Source: Hyphomicrobiales bacterium (lineage in GTDB: Bacteria; Pseudomonadota; Alphaproteobacteria; Rhizobiales; Xanthobacteraceae). From it: 32,161 nucleotides of DNA. Positions 6,816 to 14,579 of the stretch are shown here, in pieces (the first letter of the stretch is position 1; each line of letters starts with the position of its first letter). Position numbers and translations under genes: made by a program. The notes under the pieces were generated by a model. It did not search any database, was not told the origin of the DNA, and saw only the letters and a list, made by a program, of their open reading frames with translations. The stretch spans positions 1-32,161 of the forward strand of contig JAKFYI010000007.1 of the NCBI GenBank assembly GCA_021730985.1. The letters run 5' to 3'.

Positions 6816-9407
6816 GTGACCGTTTCGACCCCGGAAAGCAGCGACGGCCAACCCGCCGAGCACGGCCGAACGCTGCTGTCGCGGGCACTGGCCCGCGCCC
6901 GCTGGTCGATCCTCTGGGAGCGGCTTTGGCCCGCGCTGGCCGCCATCGCCACCGCCGCCGGAGTGTTCCTGGCCGTCTCCTGGCTCGGGCTTTGGATCGC
7001 CTTGCCGCCGATCGGGCGTGCGATCGGCGTGTTCGTGTTCTTCGTGCTGGCGGCCGCAGCCTGCGTGCCGCTGTTCATGGTGCGCGTGCCGCGCACCGGC
7101 GATGGCCTGCGCCGCCTCGACCGCAACAGCCGCCTGCCGCACCGTCCCGCCACGGCGATCGCCGACCGGCTGGTGCCGGAGGCCAACGACTCGTTTGCCG
7201 CAGCGTTGTGGCGCGCTCACATGGAGCGCTCGCTTGCCACGGCCCGCATTCTGAAGGCCGGCCAGCCGCAGCCGCGGCTGGTGGCGCGCGATCCTTATGC
7301 GCTGCGCGCGCTGGTGGCGATCCTTGTGGTCGCGACGTTCTTTGCCGCCGGCAGCGAGCGCTTCAAGCGCGTTGCCGCCGCGTTCGATTGGCAGGGTGTC
7401 GTCGCGCCCGCGAACTTCCGCGTCGATGCCTGGGTGACGCCGCCGACCTACACCGGCCGCCCGCCGGTGATTTTGCCGGGCGCGCGGCCCGGCGAGCCGG
7501 TGCGCGCCGCAGGCGCGGTGTCTGTTCCCGCCGGATCGACGCTGGTGGTTCGCTTCACCGGCAAGACCGACCTGACCGTCGCGGTGTCCGGCGGTATTGC
7601 CGAAGTCGGCGTCGATGCGCGCCCGCAGGCGCCGGCCGGCACGCAGGAGCGCCGCTATACCATCAGCGAAGCCGGCAGTGCCACCGTGCGCGGCGCGGGC
7701 GACAACCTGGTTTGGACCTTCACCGCGATCCCGGATCGCGTGCCGGTGATCTCGCTCGCCAAGGAGCCGGAGGCGCAGGCGCGCGGCTCGCTCGGCCTGT
7801 CCTACAAGATCGAGGACGACTACGGCGTGACCGAAGCGCAGGCGGTGTTCGAGCGCAAGCCAGCAGCCAAGCCGTCCGCCGTGGGCGCGAAGCCTGCGCG
7901 GCCGCTGTTCGGCGCGCCGGACTTCCCGCTGGTGCTGCCGCAGACGCGCACCAAGAACGGCGTCGGCTCGACCATCAAGGATCTCACCGAGCACCCTTAC
8001 GCCGGCACCGACGTGGTGATGACGCTGGTCGCCCGCGACGAGGCCAGCAACGAGGGCAAGTCGTCGCCGCATGAGTTGCGATTGCCCGAGCGGCCGTTCG
8101 TCAAGCCGCTGGCGCGCGCGTTGATCGAGCAGCGCCGCGAGCTTGCGCTCGACGCCGAGGCAAAGCCGCGCGTGCTCACCGCGCTCGACGCGCTGTCGAT
8201 CGCGCCGGAGCGCTTCATCCCGGAAACCAACATCTACCTCGGATTGCGCTCGATCTACTGGCACCTCGCCCGCGCCAACAGCGACGACGGGCTGCGCGAC
8301 GTGGTGGCGCGGCTGTGGGGCATGGCGGTCAACATCGAGGACGGCAACGTCTCCGAGGCCGAGCAGGCCTTGCGCGCCGCCCAGGACGCGCTGCGCGAGG
8401 CGCTGGAGCGCGGCGCCACCGACGAGGAAATGAAGAAGCTGATGGATCAGCTTCGCGCCGCGCTCGACAAGTTTCTGCAGGCGCTCGCCGAGGAAATGCG
8501 CCGCAACCCGCAGATGGCGCGGCCGCTCGATCCGAATTCGATGCGCAACCTGCGCTCGCAAGATCTGCGCAGCATGCTCGACCGCATGGAGCGGCTGGCC
8601 CGCTCCGGCCAGAAGGATGCCGCGCGGCAGATGCTCGAACAGCTCCAGCAGATGCTGGAGAACCTGCAGATGGCGCGGCCCGGCGGCGAGCAGGGCGAGG
8701 ACGGCGACGACATGTCGTCGGCGCTCGACGAGCTCAACGACATGATGCGCAAGCAGCAGCAGTTGCGCGACCGCACCTTCCGCCAGGGCCAGGACCAGCG
8801 CCGCCAGCAGCGCGGCCAGCGCGGTCAGCAGCAGCAGCGTCCGCAGCAGGGCGATCCGAACCAGTTCGGCGAATTGCGCCAGGACCAGCAGGCGCTGCGC
8901 GATCAGCTCAACAAGCTGCTTGAGGAGTTGCGCAAGCGCGGCATGCCGCAGCCCGGCCAGCAGGGCCAACAAGGTCAGCCCGGCCAGCAGGGCCAGGGTG
9001 GCGACGATCTCGGCAGCGCCGGCGAAGCGATGGGCGACGCCCAGGGCCAGCTCGGCGATGGCAACGCCGACGGCGCGGTGGACTCGCAGGGCCGCGCGCT
9101 CGATGCCATGCGGCGCGGCCGCGACAGCCTCGCGCAGTCGATGCAGCAGCAGATGGGGCAAGGACAAGGCCCGGGACCGGGTCAGCCCGGCCGCCTCGGC
9201 CAGCCGCGCGCCAACCAGCAGACCGATCCGCTCGGCCGGCCGCTGCGCGGCCGCGACTACGGCGACGACACGACGGTCAAGGTGCCCGGCGAAATCGACG
9301 TGCAGCGCGCGCGCCGCATCCTGGAAGAGCTGCGCCGCCGCTTCGGCGAAGGCTTCCGTCCGCAGCTTGAGCTCGAATACATCGAGCGGCTGCTCAAGGA
9401 CTTTTGA
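6816..9407 (+). CDS. TIGR02302/DUF4175 large membrane protein
   Basis: An 863-residue protein of the alphaproteobacterial TIGR02302 (DUF4175) family, whose function is not known. It has two N-terminal membrane segments (about 38-60 and 66-88) and a third at about 160-182. A periplasmic region follows that begins with F-R-V-D-A-W-V-T-P-P-x-Y-T, then a long helical region, then a Gln/Gly/Arg-rich low-complexity stretch (about 640-740 and again near 775-800). The C-terminus is ordered again (V-P-G-E-I-D-V-Q-R-A-R-x-I-L-E-E-L-R-R-R). The GTG start has GGAGA five bases upstream. It probably once followed lysA directly; the toxin-antitoxin cassette now separates them. An envelope role is inference from topology. 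Confidence 0.9.
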   Translation: MTVSTPESSDGQPAEHGRTLLSRALARARWSILWERLWPALAAIATAAGVFLAVSWLGLWIALPPIGRAIGVFVFFVLAAAACVPLFMVRVPRTGDGLRRLDRNSRLPHRPATAIADRLVPEANDSFAAALWRAHMERSLATARILKAGQPQPRLVARDPYALRALVAILVVATFFAAGSERFKRVAAAFDWQGVVAPANFRVDAWVTPPTYTGRPPVILPGARPGEPVRAAGAVSVPAGSTLVVRFTGKTDLTVAVSGGIAEVGVDARPQAPAGTQERRYTISEAGSATVRGAGDNLVWTFTAIPDRVPVISLAKEPEAQARGSLGLSYKIEDDYGVTEAQAVFERKPAAKPSAVGAKPARPLFGAPDFPLVLPQTRTKNGVGSTIKDLTEHPYAGTDVVMTLVARDEASNEGKSSPHELRLPERPFVKPLARALIEQRRELALDAEAKPRVLTALDALSIAPERFIPETNIYLGLRSIYWHLARANSDDGLRDVVARLWGMAVNIEDGNVSEAEQALRAAQDALREALERGATDEEMKKLMDQLRAALDKFLQALAEEMRRNPQMARPLDPNSMRNLRSQDLRSMLDRMERLARSGQKDAARQMLEQLQQMLENLQMARPGGEQGEDGDDMSSALDELNDMMRKQQQLRDRTFRQGQDQRRQQRGQRGQQQQRPQQGDPNQFGELRQDQQALRDQLNKLLEELRKRGMPQPGQQGQQGQPGQQGQGGDDLGSAGEAMGDAQGQLGDGNADGAVDSQGRALDAMRRGRDSLAQSMQQQMGQGQGPGPGQPGRLGQPRANQQTDPLGRPLRGRDYGDDTTVKVPGEIDVQRARRILEELRRRFGEGFRPQLELEYIERLLKDF

Positions 9408-9451
9408 TCGACCGCCGCCACGATCCGGCCCAGCGGATACGGCAAGCCGAC

Positions 9452-9534
9452 CGTAGCCCGGATGAGCGAAGCGAAATCCGGGCTTGTGTTTGCCGGATGC
9501 TCCCCGCATTGCGCTTCGCTCCATGCGGGCTACG
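9452..9534. repeat. 83-bp REP-like palindrome
   Basis: The ends CGTAGCCCG and CGGGCTACG are inverted repeats. Inside them GAGCGAAGCG pairs with CGCTTCGCTC, and CCGGG with CCCG. The unit looks like the palindromic intergenic repeats scattered through Bradyrhizobium-like genomes; that link is from memory. Confidence 0.7.
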
Positions 9535-9540
9535 CACTTG

Positions 9541-9568
9541 GTGGATACCCGCTTTCGCGGGGACGAAC
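9541..9568. repeat. REP-like unit (CCCGCTTTCGCGGGG core)
   Basis: The core CCCGCTTTCGCGGGG forms a small hairpin flanked by GGAT and GACGA. The same unit, as an inverted pair, occurs at 10438-10525, so there are three copies within 1 kb. Confidence 0.7.
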
Positions 9569-9605
9569 GGTGAGGGTTCGTGTGCAGATTGAGAAAGTTT
9601 CCATC

Positions 9606-9968
9606 ATGCTGTGCCGTACCGCACTTGCCATCGCCACTCTCGCGCTGTCCACCGGGGCCGCGTCGGCCTGCTCTTGCGCGCTGGTGAGCCGCGCCGAGTC
9701 GATCGCGCAATCGAAAGTGGCGTTCGTGGGCCTCGTGCAATCGACCCGCGCCGAGGCAGGCGACCGGCAGCGCGCGACCGTGCGCGTCACCGAAACAATC
9801 AAGGGCGATGTGCCCGCTACGATGCAGGTGACGACCGGCACCATCTCGTCGGCGTGCGGCTATCCGATGCAGGCCGGCCGGGCCTATCGCTTCGCAGGTG
9901 AGCCGAAACCCGACGGCCAGCTCGAGGTCAATCTCTGCGTCATGTTTGCGCTGAACCGGCCGGAGTAG
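9606..9968 (+). CDS. Small secreted Cys-containing protein (TIMP/NTR-like)
   Basis: A 120-residue exported protein. Residues 1-22 form a signal peptide with a likely cut after A-S-A, leaving a mature N-terminus C-S-C-A. A Cys-x-Cys at the mature start, then V-A-F-V-G-L-V and a V-x-V-T-E-T-I-K-G strand, a later S-A-C-G-Y and a final N-L-C-V recall the netrin-like fold of tissue inhibitors of metalloproteinases, which also occurs in bacteria. Four Cys residues in the mature chain could form two disulfides. The function is unknown. The ATG at 9606 was chosen because it begins the signal peptide; a longer frame starts inside the upstream repeat. Confidence 0.7.
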   Translation: MLCRTALAIATLALSTGAASACSCALVSRAESIAQSKVAFVGLVQSTRAEAGDRQRATVRVTETIKGDVPATMQVTTGTISSACGYPMQAGRAYRFAGEPKPDGQLEVNLCVMFALNRPE

Positions 9969-10148
9969 CGGGCCGGCTTGCCGCCCGTCACAGGAATTTA
10001 ATCACATTTCCGTGATCGCTTATCCCCGGGTGTCCCCGGCGGATTTATCGTGGCCGCGTCTCGATCCATGTGACCAGCGCGGCCGCGTCAGTCATGTGGA
10101 TCGGGAGCGGTGGCGACGCGCGGATGCATCCGCGAACAGCCGCCGCGG

Positions 10149-10314
10149 TGGAGCGCCGGGAGGCGCTGGGCCCCCCGTCAGTGGGCTCGCGCGCTCCCGT
10201 AAGCGGCGACCCCCGGTAACGGGGATATCGCCGTGAGCGCGTAACGGACCCCCGATAGCGGTCCGTAAAGGGCGGTGGATAACGCACACCGCTCTGGCGC
10301 CTCCCGGCGCTCCA
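10149..10314. repeat. Multi-hairpin element closed by an 18-bp perfect inverted repeat
   Basis: The outer arms at 10149-10166 and 10297-10314 are exact 18-bp reverse complements (TGGAGCGCCGGGAGGCGC). They enclose three consecutive hairpins. The first, 10190-10241, is a long rod made of CGCGCTC/GAGCGCG, GGCGA/TCGCC and CCCCG/CGGGG capped by GTAA. The second, 10244-10266, pairs ACGGACC with GGTCCGT. The third, 10272-10292, pairs GCGGTG with CACCGC. Transcribed from either strand this would fold into a multi-branched RNA. I recall related inverted-repeat blocks in Bradyrhizobium genomes but know no function. It may be a structured RNA or a non-autonomous mobile repeat. Confidence 0.65.
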
Positions 10315-10437
10315 TCCCTCTCCGGAGGGGAAAAGGAAACAGGGATGCGGGCTCACCCGGGCGCCCGAAAACAAAAAACCCGGGAGGCGGAGCGTTGGCT
10401 AAAAACGATGGAGGCGGCATTGATTGAATGTTGCGTT

Positions 10438-10525
10438 GTCATCCCCGCGAAAAGCGGGATCCAGTACACACACGGACCTCTCGATAGGGTGGTGTTTACT
10501 GGGTCCCCGCTTTCGCGGGGACGAC
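10438..10525. repeat. Inverted pair of REP-like units
   Basis: The left unit (10438-10469) carries CCCCGCGAAAAGCGGGATCC and the right unit (10492-10525) its near reverse complement, about 34 bases each, with a 22-base centre. Each unit is also a hairpin by itself. The layout is that of a BIME-type doublet. It lies about 60 bases before the CnbZ-like gene. Confidence 0.75.
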
Positions 10526-10586
10526 AGCGGAGATAGAAGCGCAAGCAGAATCCAAAACAAAAACGCGAACAGAAAGATGAGCGCTT

Positions 10587-11339
10587 ATGACCGACACCGC
10601 CGATTTCGCGCCGGGCAATTACCGCTTCCTGCCTTACGCGTTCCAGTATTCCAGCGGTGTCGCGGCGCATCCGGGCTACGAGATCGAGCGCGTGCGATTC
10701 CGCACGCCGGTGCCGCTCAAGCTGGGCTTCGAGCGGATCGAAGCGCACATCAAGGCCAGCGGCCGTCCGCTCACCTCGTTCTGCGCCTGCGAGTTGCGCT
10801 CGCCCGCGCCGTTCACCGAGCAGGGCTTCTTCGACTTCAACAAGGTCTATGTCGTCACGCTGCAGAAGTGGGGCGTGTTCGACGGCGGCGAGCACAATCC
10901 GGTGGCGCGTTCCAACGTCTGTCCGCCGATCGATCCGCCGCCGGAGCCGTCCTTCCACGCATTCTCGTACACGGTCGCGAGCCCATCGGCGGCACCGAGC
11001 TTCGTCATTGCCGGCGGCGCCGAGGCGCGCGGCGGCGCGGGCGGCTACCGCGAGCGCATCGTGCGCTATGGCGAAACCAGTCCCGGCGCGATGCGCGACA
11101 AGGCGGTGCAGACGCTGGGCGAAATGGAGCGCAGGCTCGGCCTGCTCAAGTTCGGCTGGGCCGACACCACGGCGACGCAGGTGTACACTGTGCACGACCT
11201 GCATCCGTTCCTGGCCGACGAGATCGTGCGGCGCGGTGCCGCGCGCTCGGGCCTGACATGGCATTTTGCGCGGCCGCCGGTGCAGATGCTGGAATACGAA
11301 ATGGACTGCCGCTCGGTGGCGCGCGAGCTGGTGGTCTGA
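10587..11339 (+). CDS. CnbZ-like (2-amino-5-chloromuconate deaminase-type) protein
   Basis: A 250-residue soluble protein. Segments such as G-F-E-R-I-E-A-H, F-C-A-C-E-L-R-S-P-A-P-F-T-E and A-R-S-N-V-C-P match a family that databases label after CnbZ, a deaminase from chloronitrobenzene breakdown in Comamonas, distantly related to RidA/YjgF. The real substrate in this organism is not implied by the label: no aromatic degradation genes are near. The Cys-rich F-C-A-C and the R-S-N-V-C motif may form the active site. It is complete, with a conventional ATG, and converges on cpdR with two bases between the stop codons. The family name is from memory. Confidence 0.65.
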   Translation: MTDTADFAPGNYRFLPYAFQYSSGVAAHPGYEIERVRFRTPVPLKLGFERIEAHIKASGRPLTSFCACELRSPAPFTEQGFFDFNKVYVVTLQKWGVFDGGEHNPVARSNVCPPIDPPPEPSFHAFSYTVASPSAAPSFVIAGGAEARGGAGGYRERIVRYGETSPGAMRDKAVQTLGEMERRLGLLKFGWADTTATQVYTVHDLHPFLADEIVRRGAARSGLTWHFARPPVQMLEYEMDCRSVARELVV

Positions 11340-11341
11340 TT

Positions 11342-11716
11342 CTATTTCTTGCCGGACACCAGCGCGGCCGCGACCGCGAAGCGGATGTCGGCCACGGTAA
11401 AGGGTTTGGCGATCAGGCCGTGCACCAGCCCTTCCAGACCGGAGGCGCGCTCGCGCTGATCGGCGTAGCCGGTCATCAGCAGGATCGCGACCTTGGGGTG
11501 ATCGCGAGCGACGGCGAGCGCCAGCGCGATGCCGTCCATGATCGGCATCTTGATGTCGGCCAGCACCAGGTCGAACGCGTCCGATGCGCGGTTGATCGCG
11601 TCGAGTGCCTCGGCGCCGTCGGCGGTGGCGGTGACCTTGTGGCCATCCATCTCCAGCGCGCGGGCCACCAGCGATCGGAGCGAAGGCTCATCCTCGGCGA
11701 TGAGGATGCGTGCCAC
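11342..11716 (-). CDS. cpdR: CpdR-type single-domain response regulator
   Basis: A stand-alone receiver domain of 124 residues. The acidic pocket is A-E-D-E (8-10), the phosphoacceptor Asp54 lies in L-A-D-I-K-M-P, Thr82 in M-T-G-Y-A and Lys104 in K-P-F-T. The stretch M-D-G-I-A-L-A-L and the ending of helix 4 with R-E-R-A closely follow Caulobacter CpdR, which when unphosphorylated delivers substrates to the ClpXP protease and so times CtrA loss in the cell cycle; phosphorylation comes from the CckA-ChpT relay. The start is GTG 11716, seven bases after the zinc-ribbon gene stop, so the two are probably one operon. Many alphaproteobacteria have more than one CpdR paralogue. Confidence 0.82.
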   Translation of the reverse strand: MARILIAEDEPSLRSLVARALEMDGHKVTATADGAEALDAINRASDAFDLVLADIKMPIMDGIALALAVARDHPKVAILLMTGYADQRERASGLEGLVHGLIAKPFTVADIRFAVAAALVSGKK

Positions 11717-11723
11717 GATGACC

Positions 11724-12704
11724 TCAGCGCAGTCCGGCGACGGCGTCGAGCCGCGTGAAGAAGCGCACGGTCACGTCGCGGCCTTCGCCGGGCGGCGCGG
11801 CGAGCCGGCTGCGGAACGGCAAGGTCTCGCCGGGCGCCAGCGCCTCCTTGGTGGGCATGGCGGTCCAGGCGTAGATCTCGCCGCCTGCGTCGTTACGCAT
11901 CGCAAGGCGCAGCCGCGGCACCTCGACCGGCTGCGACGCCGCGCTGGCGATGCTGCCTTCGACCACAAGAACCGGCACGCCATCCTGGGTCTCGCGCGAC
12001 ACCCTGACATCGGAGAAGGTGAGGCCGCGCAGATTGACCGGCATTCCGATCGCGGCATAGAGCGAGGCGAGCTGCGGCACTTGCTTCACGATGTTGGCGC
12101 GCCAGCCGATCAGCGATGCGATCACGCCGGCCAGCACCAGGATGATCGCAGGCGTCACGCTGCCGCGAACGGGAAACCGGCGGCGCGCGGCGTTGGGCCT
12201 GCGGCGGCGGGCGGCGATGCTTTCGATGTTGCCGGGCGCCTTGCCTTCGGTGTCTGCGGGCGTGTCGTCATTTGGGACGGTCGGCGGCGCGGTCTCGGCT
12301 GGGATTGCGATTTCCGCCAGCGCGGGCGCGGCTTCGGACGCCGGCTCGGCTTGCGCCTCGGACGCGGGCGGTTCGGCAGCGCCGGCGGCCATCAGGTCGG
12401 CGAGCGATGGGCCGGCCGCATCGCCATTCTCTGGCGTTGGAGCCGAAGCGGCGGGCGGTTCGCGCTCGGCTTCCGGCGCGGGCTGCGGTTCGTTGCCGAG
12501 TTCGGACTTGAATGCGGCGATTGTCTCGTCGCTGGCCGGCTGCCGCACCGCGGCCGGCGCGATTGTGAGCGCGGCGACCTCAGCGACCGGCAGCTGCAAC
12601 CACACCGAACGGCAGCGCACGCAACGGACCGACCGGCCAGACCCACCGATCGCGGTGGCACTGACCTGATAAGCGGCCGCGCAGTTCGGACAAAGGATTT
12701 GCAT
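11724..12704 (-). CDS. MJ0042 zinc-ribbon, membrane-anchored protein (DUF3426-like)
   Basis: A 326-residue protein with an N-terminal zinc ribbon of the MJ0042 type (C5-P-N-C8 and C28-V-R-C31). An Ala/Pro/Glu-rich linker (about 45-165), a basic patch R-R-R-R-P…R-R-R-F, one membrane segment (about 183-201) and a C-terminal periplasmic domain of the DUF3426 sort (about 215-326) follow. The family is common in Proteobacteria and its function is unknown. ATG 12704 places the zinc ribbon at the very N-terminus; a longer frame to 12776 adds unlike sequence. It leads into cpdR and is divergent from ftsE, with 193 bases between. Confidence 0.85.
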   Translation of the reverse strand: MQILCPNCAAAYQVSATAIGGSGRSVRCVRCRSVWLQLPVAEVAALTIAPAAVRQPASDETIAAFKSELGNEPQPAPEAEREPPAASAPTPENGDAAGPSLADLMAAGAAEPPASEAQAEPASEAAPALAEIAIPAETAPPTVPNDDTPADTEGKAPGNIESIAARRRRPNAARRRFPVRGSVTPAIILVLAGVIASLIGWRANIVKQVPQLASLYAAIGMPVNLRGLTFSDVRVSRETQDGVPVLVVEGSIASAASQPVEVPRLRLAMRNDAGGEIYAWTAMPTKEALAPGETLPFRSRLAAPPGEGRDVTVRFFTRLDAVAGLR

Positions 12705-12816
12705 CTTCGAATCTTGAGGCGGAGTCTGGGTTCGCGCCAAACCGTACCAGCCGTCCGTTAACGCAACGGAAACCATGACAATGCCGTGGTTGCTGAGGTT
12801 TGCCCGGCGGGCCGGG

Positions 12817-12831
12817 TTAACGCCGGGTAAA
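12817..12831 (+). promoter_or_regulatory. CtrA-like half-site pair upstream of ftsE
   Basis: TTAA-N7-TAAA (within GGGTTAACGCCGGGTAAACG) differs by one base from the CtrA consensus TTAA-N7-TTAA. It lies about 70 bases before ftsE and about 110 bases upstream of the divergent zinc-ribbon/cpdR pair. A single short motif is easily found by chance. Confidence 0.35.
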
Positions 12832-12897
12832 CGGCATCCTAAGCTATGCTGACCCTGGACGAATCGCGGCCGCCTCTGCGGCCGGCTGGAGAGAGGC

Positions 12898-13557
12898 TTG
12901 GTCCGATTCGAACATGTCGGTTTGCGCTATGGGCTCGGCCCGGAGGTTCTGCGCGACCTCAATTTCCACATCGAGCCGAACTCGTTCCAATTCCTGACCG
13001 GGCCCTCCGGCGCGGGCAAGACCTCGCTGCTGCGCCTGCTGTTCCTTTCGCTGAAACCCACTCGCGGTCTCATCACCATCTTCGACAACGACGTGGTGTC
13101 GCTCGCCAAGGACGAGCTTTCGGTGCTGCGCCGCCGGATCGGCATCGTGTTCCAGGACTTCCGCCTGCTCGACCACATGACCACCTACGAGAATGTCGCG
13201 CTGCCGTTCCGGGTGATGGGCAAGGACGAGTCGAGCTATCGCGGCGAGGTGGTGGAGTTGCTGAACTGGGTCGGGCTCGGCGAGCGCATGGGCGCGCTGC
13301 CGGCCGTGTTGTCCGGCGGCGAGAAGCAGCGCGCGGCGATCGCGCGCGCGGTGATCGCACGCCCCCAGCTCCTGTTGGCCGACGAGCCGACCGGCAACGT
13401 CGATCCGACGCTCGCGCAGCGGCTGCTGCGGCTCTTTATCGAATTGAACAAGTCAGGCACCACCGTGCTGATCGCAACCCACGACATCGGGTTGATGGAC
13501 CAGTACGACGCCCGCCGCCTCGTGCTGCACGATGGCCGGCTGCATTCCTACGATTGA
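12898..13557 (+). CDS. ftsE: Cell-division ATP-binding protein FtsE
   Basis: FtsE is the ATPase of the FtsEX complex, which sits at the division septum and controls murein hydrolases through periplasmic partners. The 219-residue protein has Walker A G-P-S-G-A-G-K-T-S (35-43), Q-loop near 86, ABC signature L-S-G-G-E (138-142), Walker B L-L-L-A-D-E-P (158-164) and H-loop His195. The start is TTG 12898 giving the usual V-R-F-E-H-V-G-L-R-Y; GGAGAG lies just upstream. FtsX follows seven bases after the stop. Confidence 0.96.
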   Translation: MVRFEHVGLRYGLGPEVLRDLNFHIEPNSFQFLTGPSGAGKTSLLRLLFLSLKPTRGLITIFDNDVVSLAKDELSVLRRRIGIVFQDFRLLDHMTTYENVALPFRVMGKDESSYRGEVVELLNWVGLGERMGALPAVLSGGEKQRAAIARAVIARPQLLLADEPTGNVDPTLAQRLLRLFIELNKSGTTVLIATHDIGLMDQYDARRLVLHDGRLHSYD

Positions 13558-13564
13558 GCGCCCG

Positions 13565-14524
13565 ATGAGCGATCTGCGCATGGATGGCGAGCTTACGGTG
13601 ACGCAGCGGATGGCCGGGCTGCTGCCGAAGAGCGACACGCCGATCGTACCGAAGAATTCGATTGCAGGCCGCGCGATGGTGGCGGTGGTCGCGATCATGA
13701 CGTTCCTGGCCTCGCTCACCGTCGGGGCCGTGATGCTGGTGCGGGCGGCAGCGAGCGACTGGCAGTCCGATGTCTCGCGCGAGATCACCATCCAGGTGCG
13801 GCCGGAGACCGGGCAGAACTTCGAGGGCCAGATCCAGCGCGCGATCGAGACCGCGCGGGAGTTTCCGGGCGTCGGCGAAGTGCGGGCGTTCTCGAAGGAG
13901 GAGTCGGCGCAATTGCTCGAGCCGTGGCTCGGCTCAGGGCCCGCGCTCCAGGACCTGCCGGTGCCGCGCATCATCATCGTGCGGATCGCCCCCAACGCAA
14001 CTCCCGACCTCGCGCAGTTGCGCAAGCTGCTGAACGAGCGGGTCGCCGGCGCCAGCCTCGACGATCATCGCGCCTGGATGGACCGCATGCGCGCGATGGC
14101 CAACACCACCATATTCGGCGGCATTGGCGTGCTGCTGCTCATGCTGGCGGCCACTATGCTGTCGGTGGCGTTCGCCACCCGCGGCGCGATGGCGGCGAAC
14201 CGGCCGATCGTGGAGGTGTTGCACTTCATCGGTGCCACCGACCGCTTCATCGCCTATCAATTCCAGCGCCATTTCCTGGTGCTCGGTCTTGAAGGCGGAT
14301 TGATCGGTGGTGCTGCCGCAATTGTGGTGTTCATCCTGGCGGGATTGGCCGGCAAGTGGGGAGCAGGGTTTTCGGGCGGCGAGCAGCTTGCGATGTTGTT
14401 CGGCACCTTCATGCTGGGGATCGAGGGCTATCTCGCGATCGCGATTCAGGCGCTCGCGACCGGGCTGGTGACGGCGCTGACCTCGCGGCACACCGTTAAC
14501 CAGACGCTGCGGACGGTTGAGTAG
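13565..14524 (+). CDS. ftsX: Cell-division protein FtsX
   Basis: FtsX is the membrane half of FtsEX. The 319-residue protein has a cytosolic N-terminus, a first membrane helix (about 38-63), a periplasmic loop of about 110 residues that would bind a hydrolase regulator, then three more helices typical of the FtsX/MacB permease fold. The ATG at 13565 lies seven bases after the ftsE stop; an in-frame ATG at 13532 inside ftsE is less likely. The pair is probably translated from one mRNA, with the YdcF and plsC genes following closely. Confidence 0.94.
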   Translation: MSDLRMDGELTVTQRMAGLLPKSDTPIVPKNSIAGRAMVAVVAIMTFLASLTVGAVMLVRAAASDWQSDVSREITIQVRPETGQNFEGQIQRAIETAREFPGVGEVRAFSKEESAQLLEPWLGSGPALQDLPVPRIIIVRIAPNATPDLAQLRKLLNERVAGASLDDHRAWMDRMRAMANTTIFGGIGVLLLMLAATMLSVAFATRGAMAANRPIVEVLHFIGATDRFIAYQFQRHFLVLGLEGGLIGGAAAIVVFILAGLAGKWGAGFSGGEQLAMLFGTFMLGIEGYLAIAIQALATGLVTALTSRHTVNQTLRTVE

Positions 14525-14579
14525 CTTGGCGCCATGGAAGCGCCCGATACCGTGGTAATGTGGACCGGGGACTAGACCG

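Larger units (their letters stand above)
9408..9605. other. Intergenic region filled by palindromic repeats
   Basis: No gene is seen. The gap is taken up by an 83-bp imperfect palindrome (9452-9534) and a shorter REP-like unit (9541-9568), both listed separately. A Shine-Dalgarno-poor leader to the secreted protein follows. Confidence 0.6.
9969..10586. other. Palindrome-rich intergenic region, no convincing gene
   Basis: About 620 bases without a believable gene. From left to right it holds an imperfect 42-bp palindrome centred on CGCGGCCGCG (10062-10103), a perfect 16-bp palindrome CGCGGATGCATCCGCG (10119-10134), the 166-bp hairpin cluster (10149-10314), a short CCCTCTCCGGAGGGG inverted repeat just after it, and an inverted REP pair (10438-10525). 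Frames at 10012-10236 and on the minus strand have Arg/Pro/Gly-rich products typical of chance. Confidence 0.6.

Noticed and set aside
6606..9740. A minus-strand open frame of more than 1000 codons continuing upstream of the antitoxin
   Set aside because: It is antisense to the TIGR02302 gene, is rich in Arg, His, Ala and Leu, and resembles no protein. High GC keeps the frame open; only the last 78 codons are a gene.
10012..10236. 74-residue frame in the palindrome-rich gap
   Set aside because: It lies across two palindromes and part of the hairpin element, has an Arg/Pro/Gly-rich product and no ribosome site.
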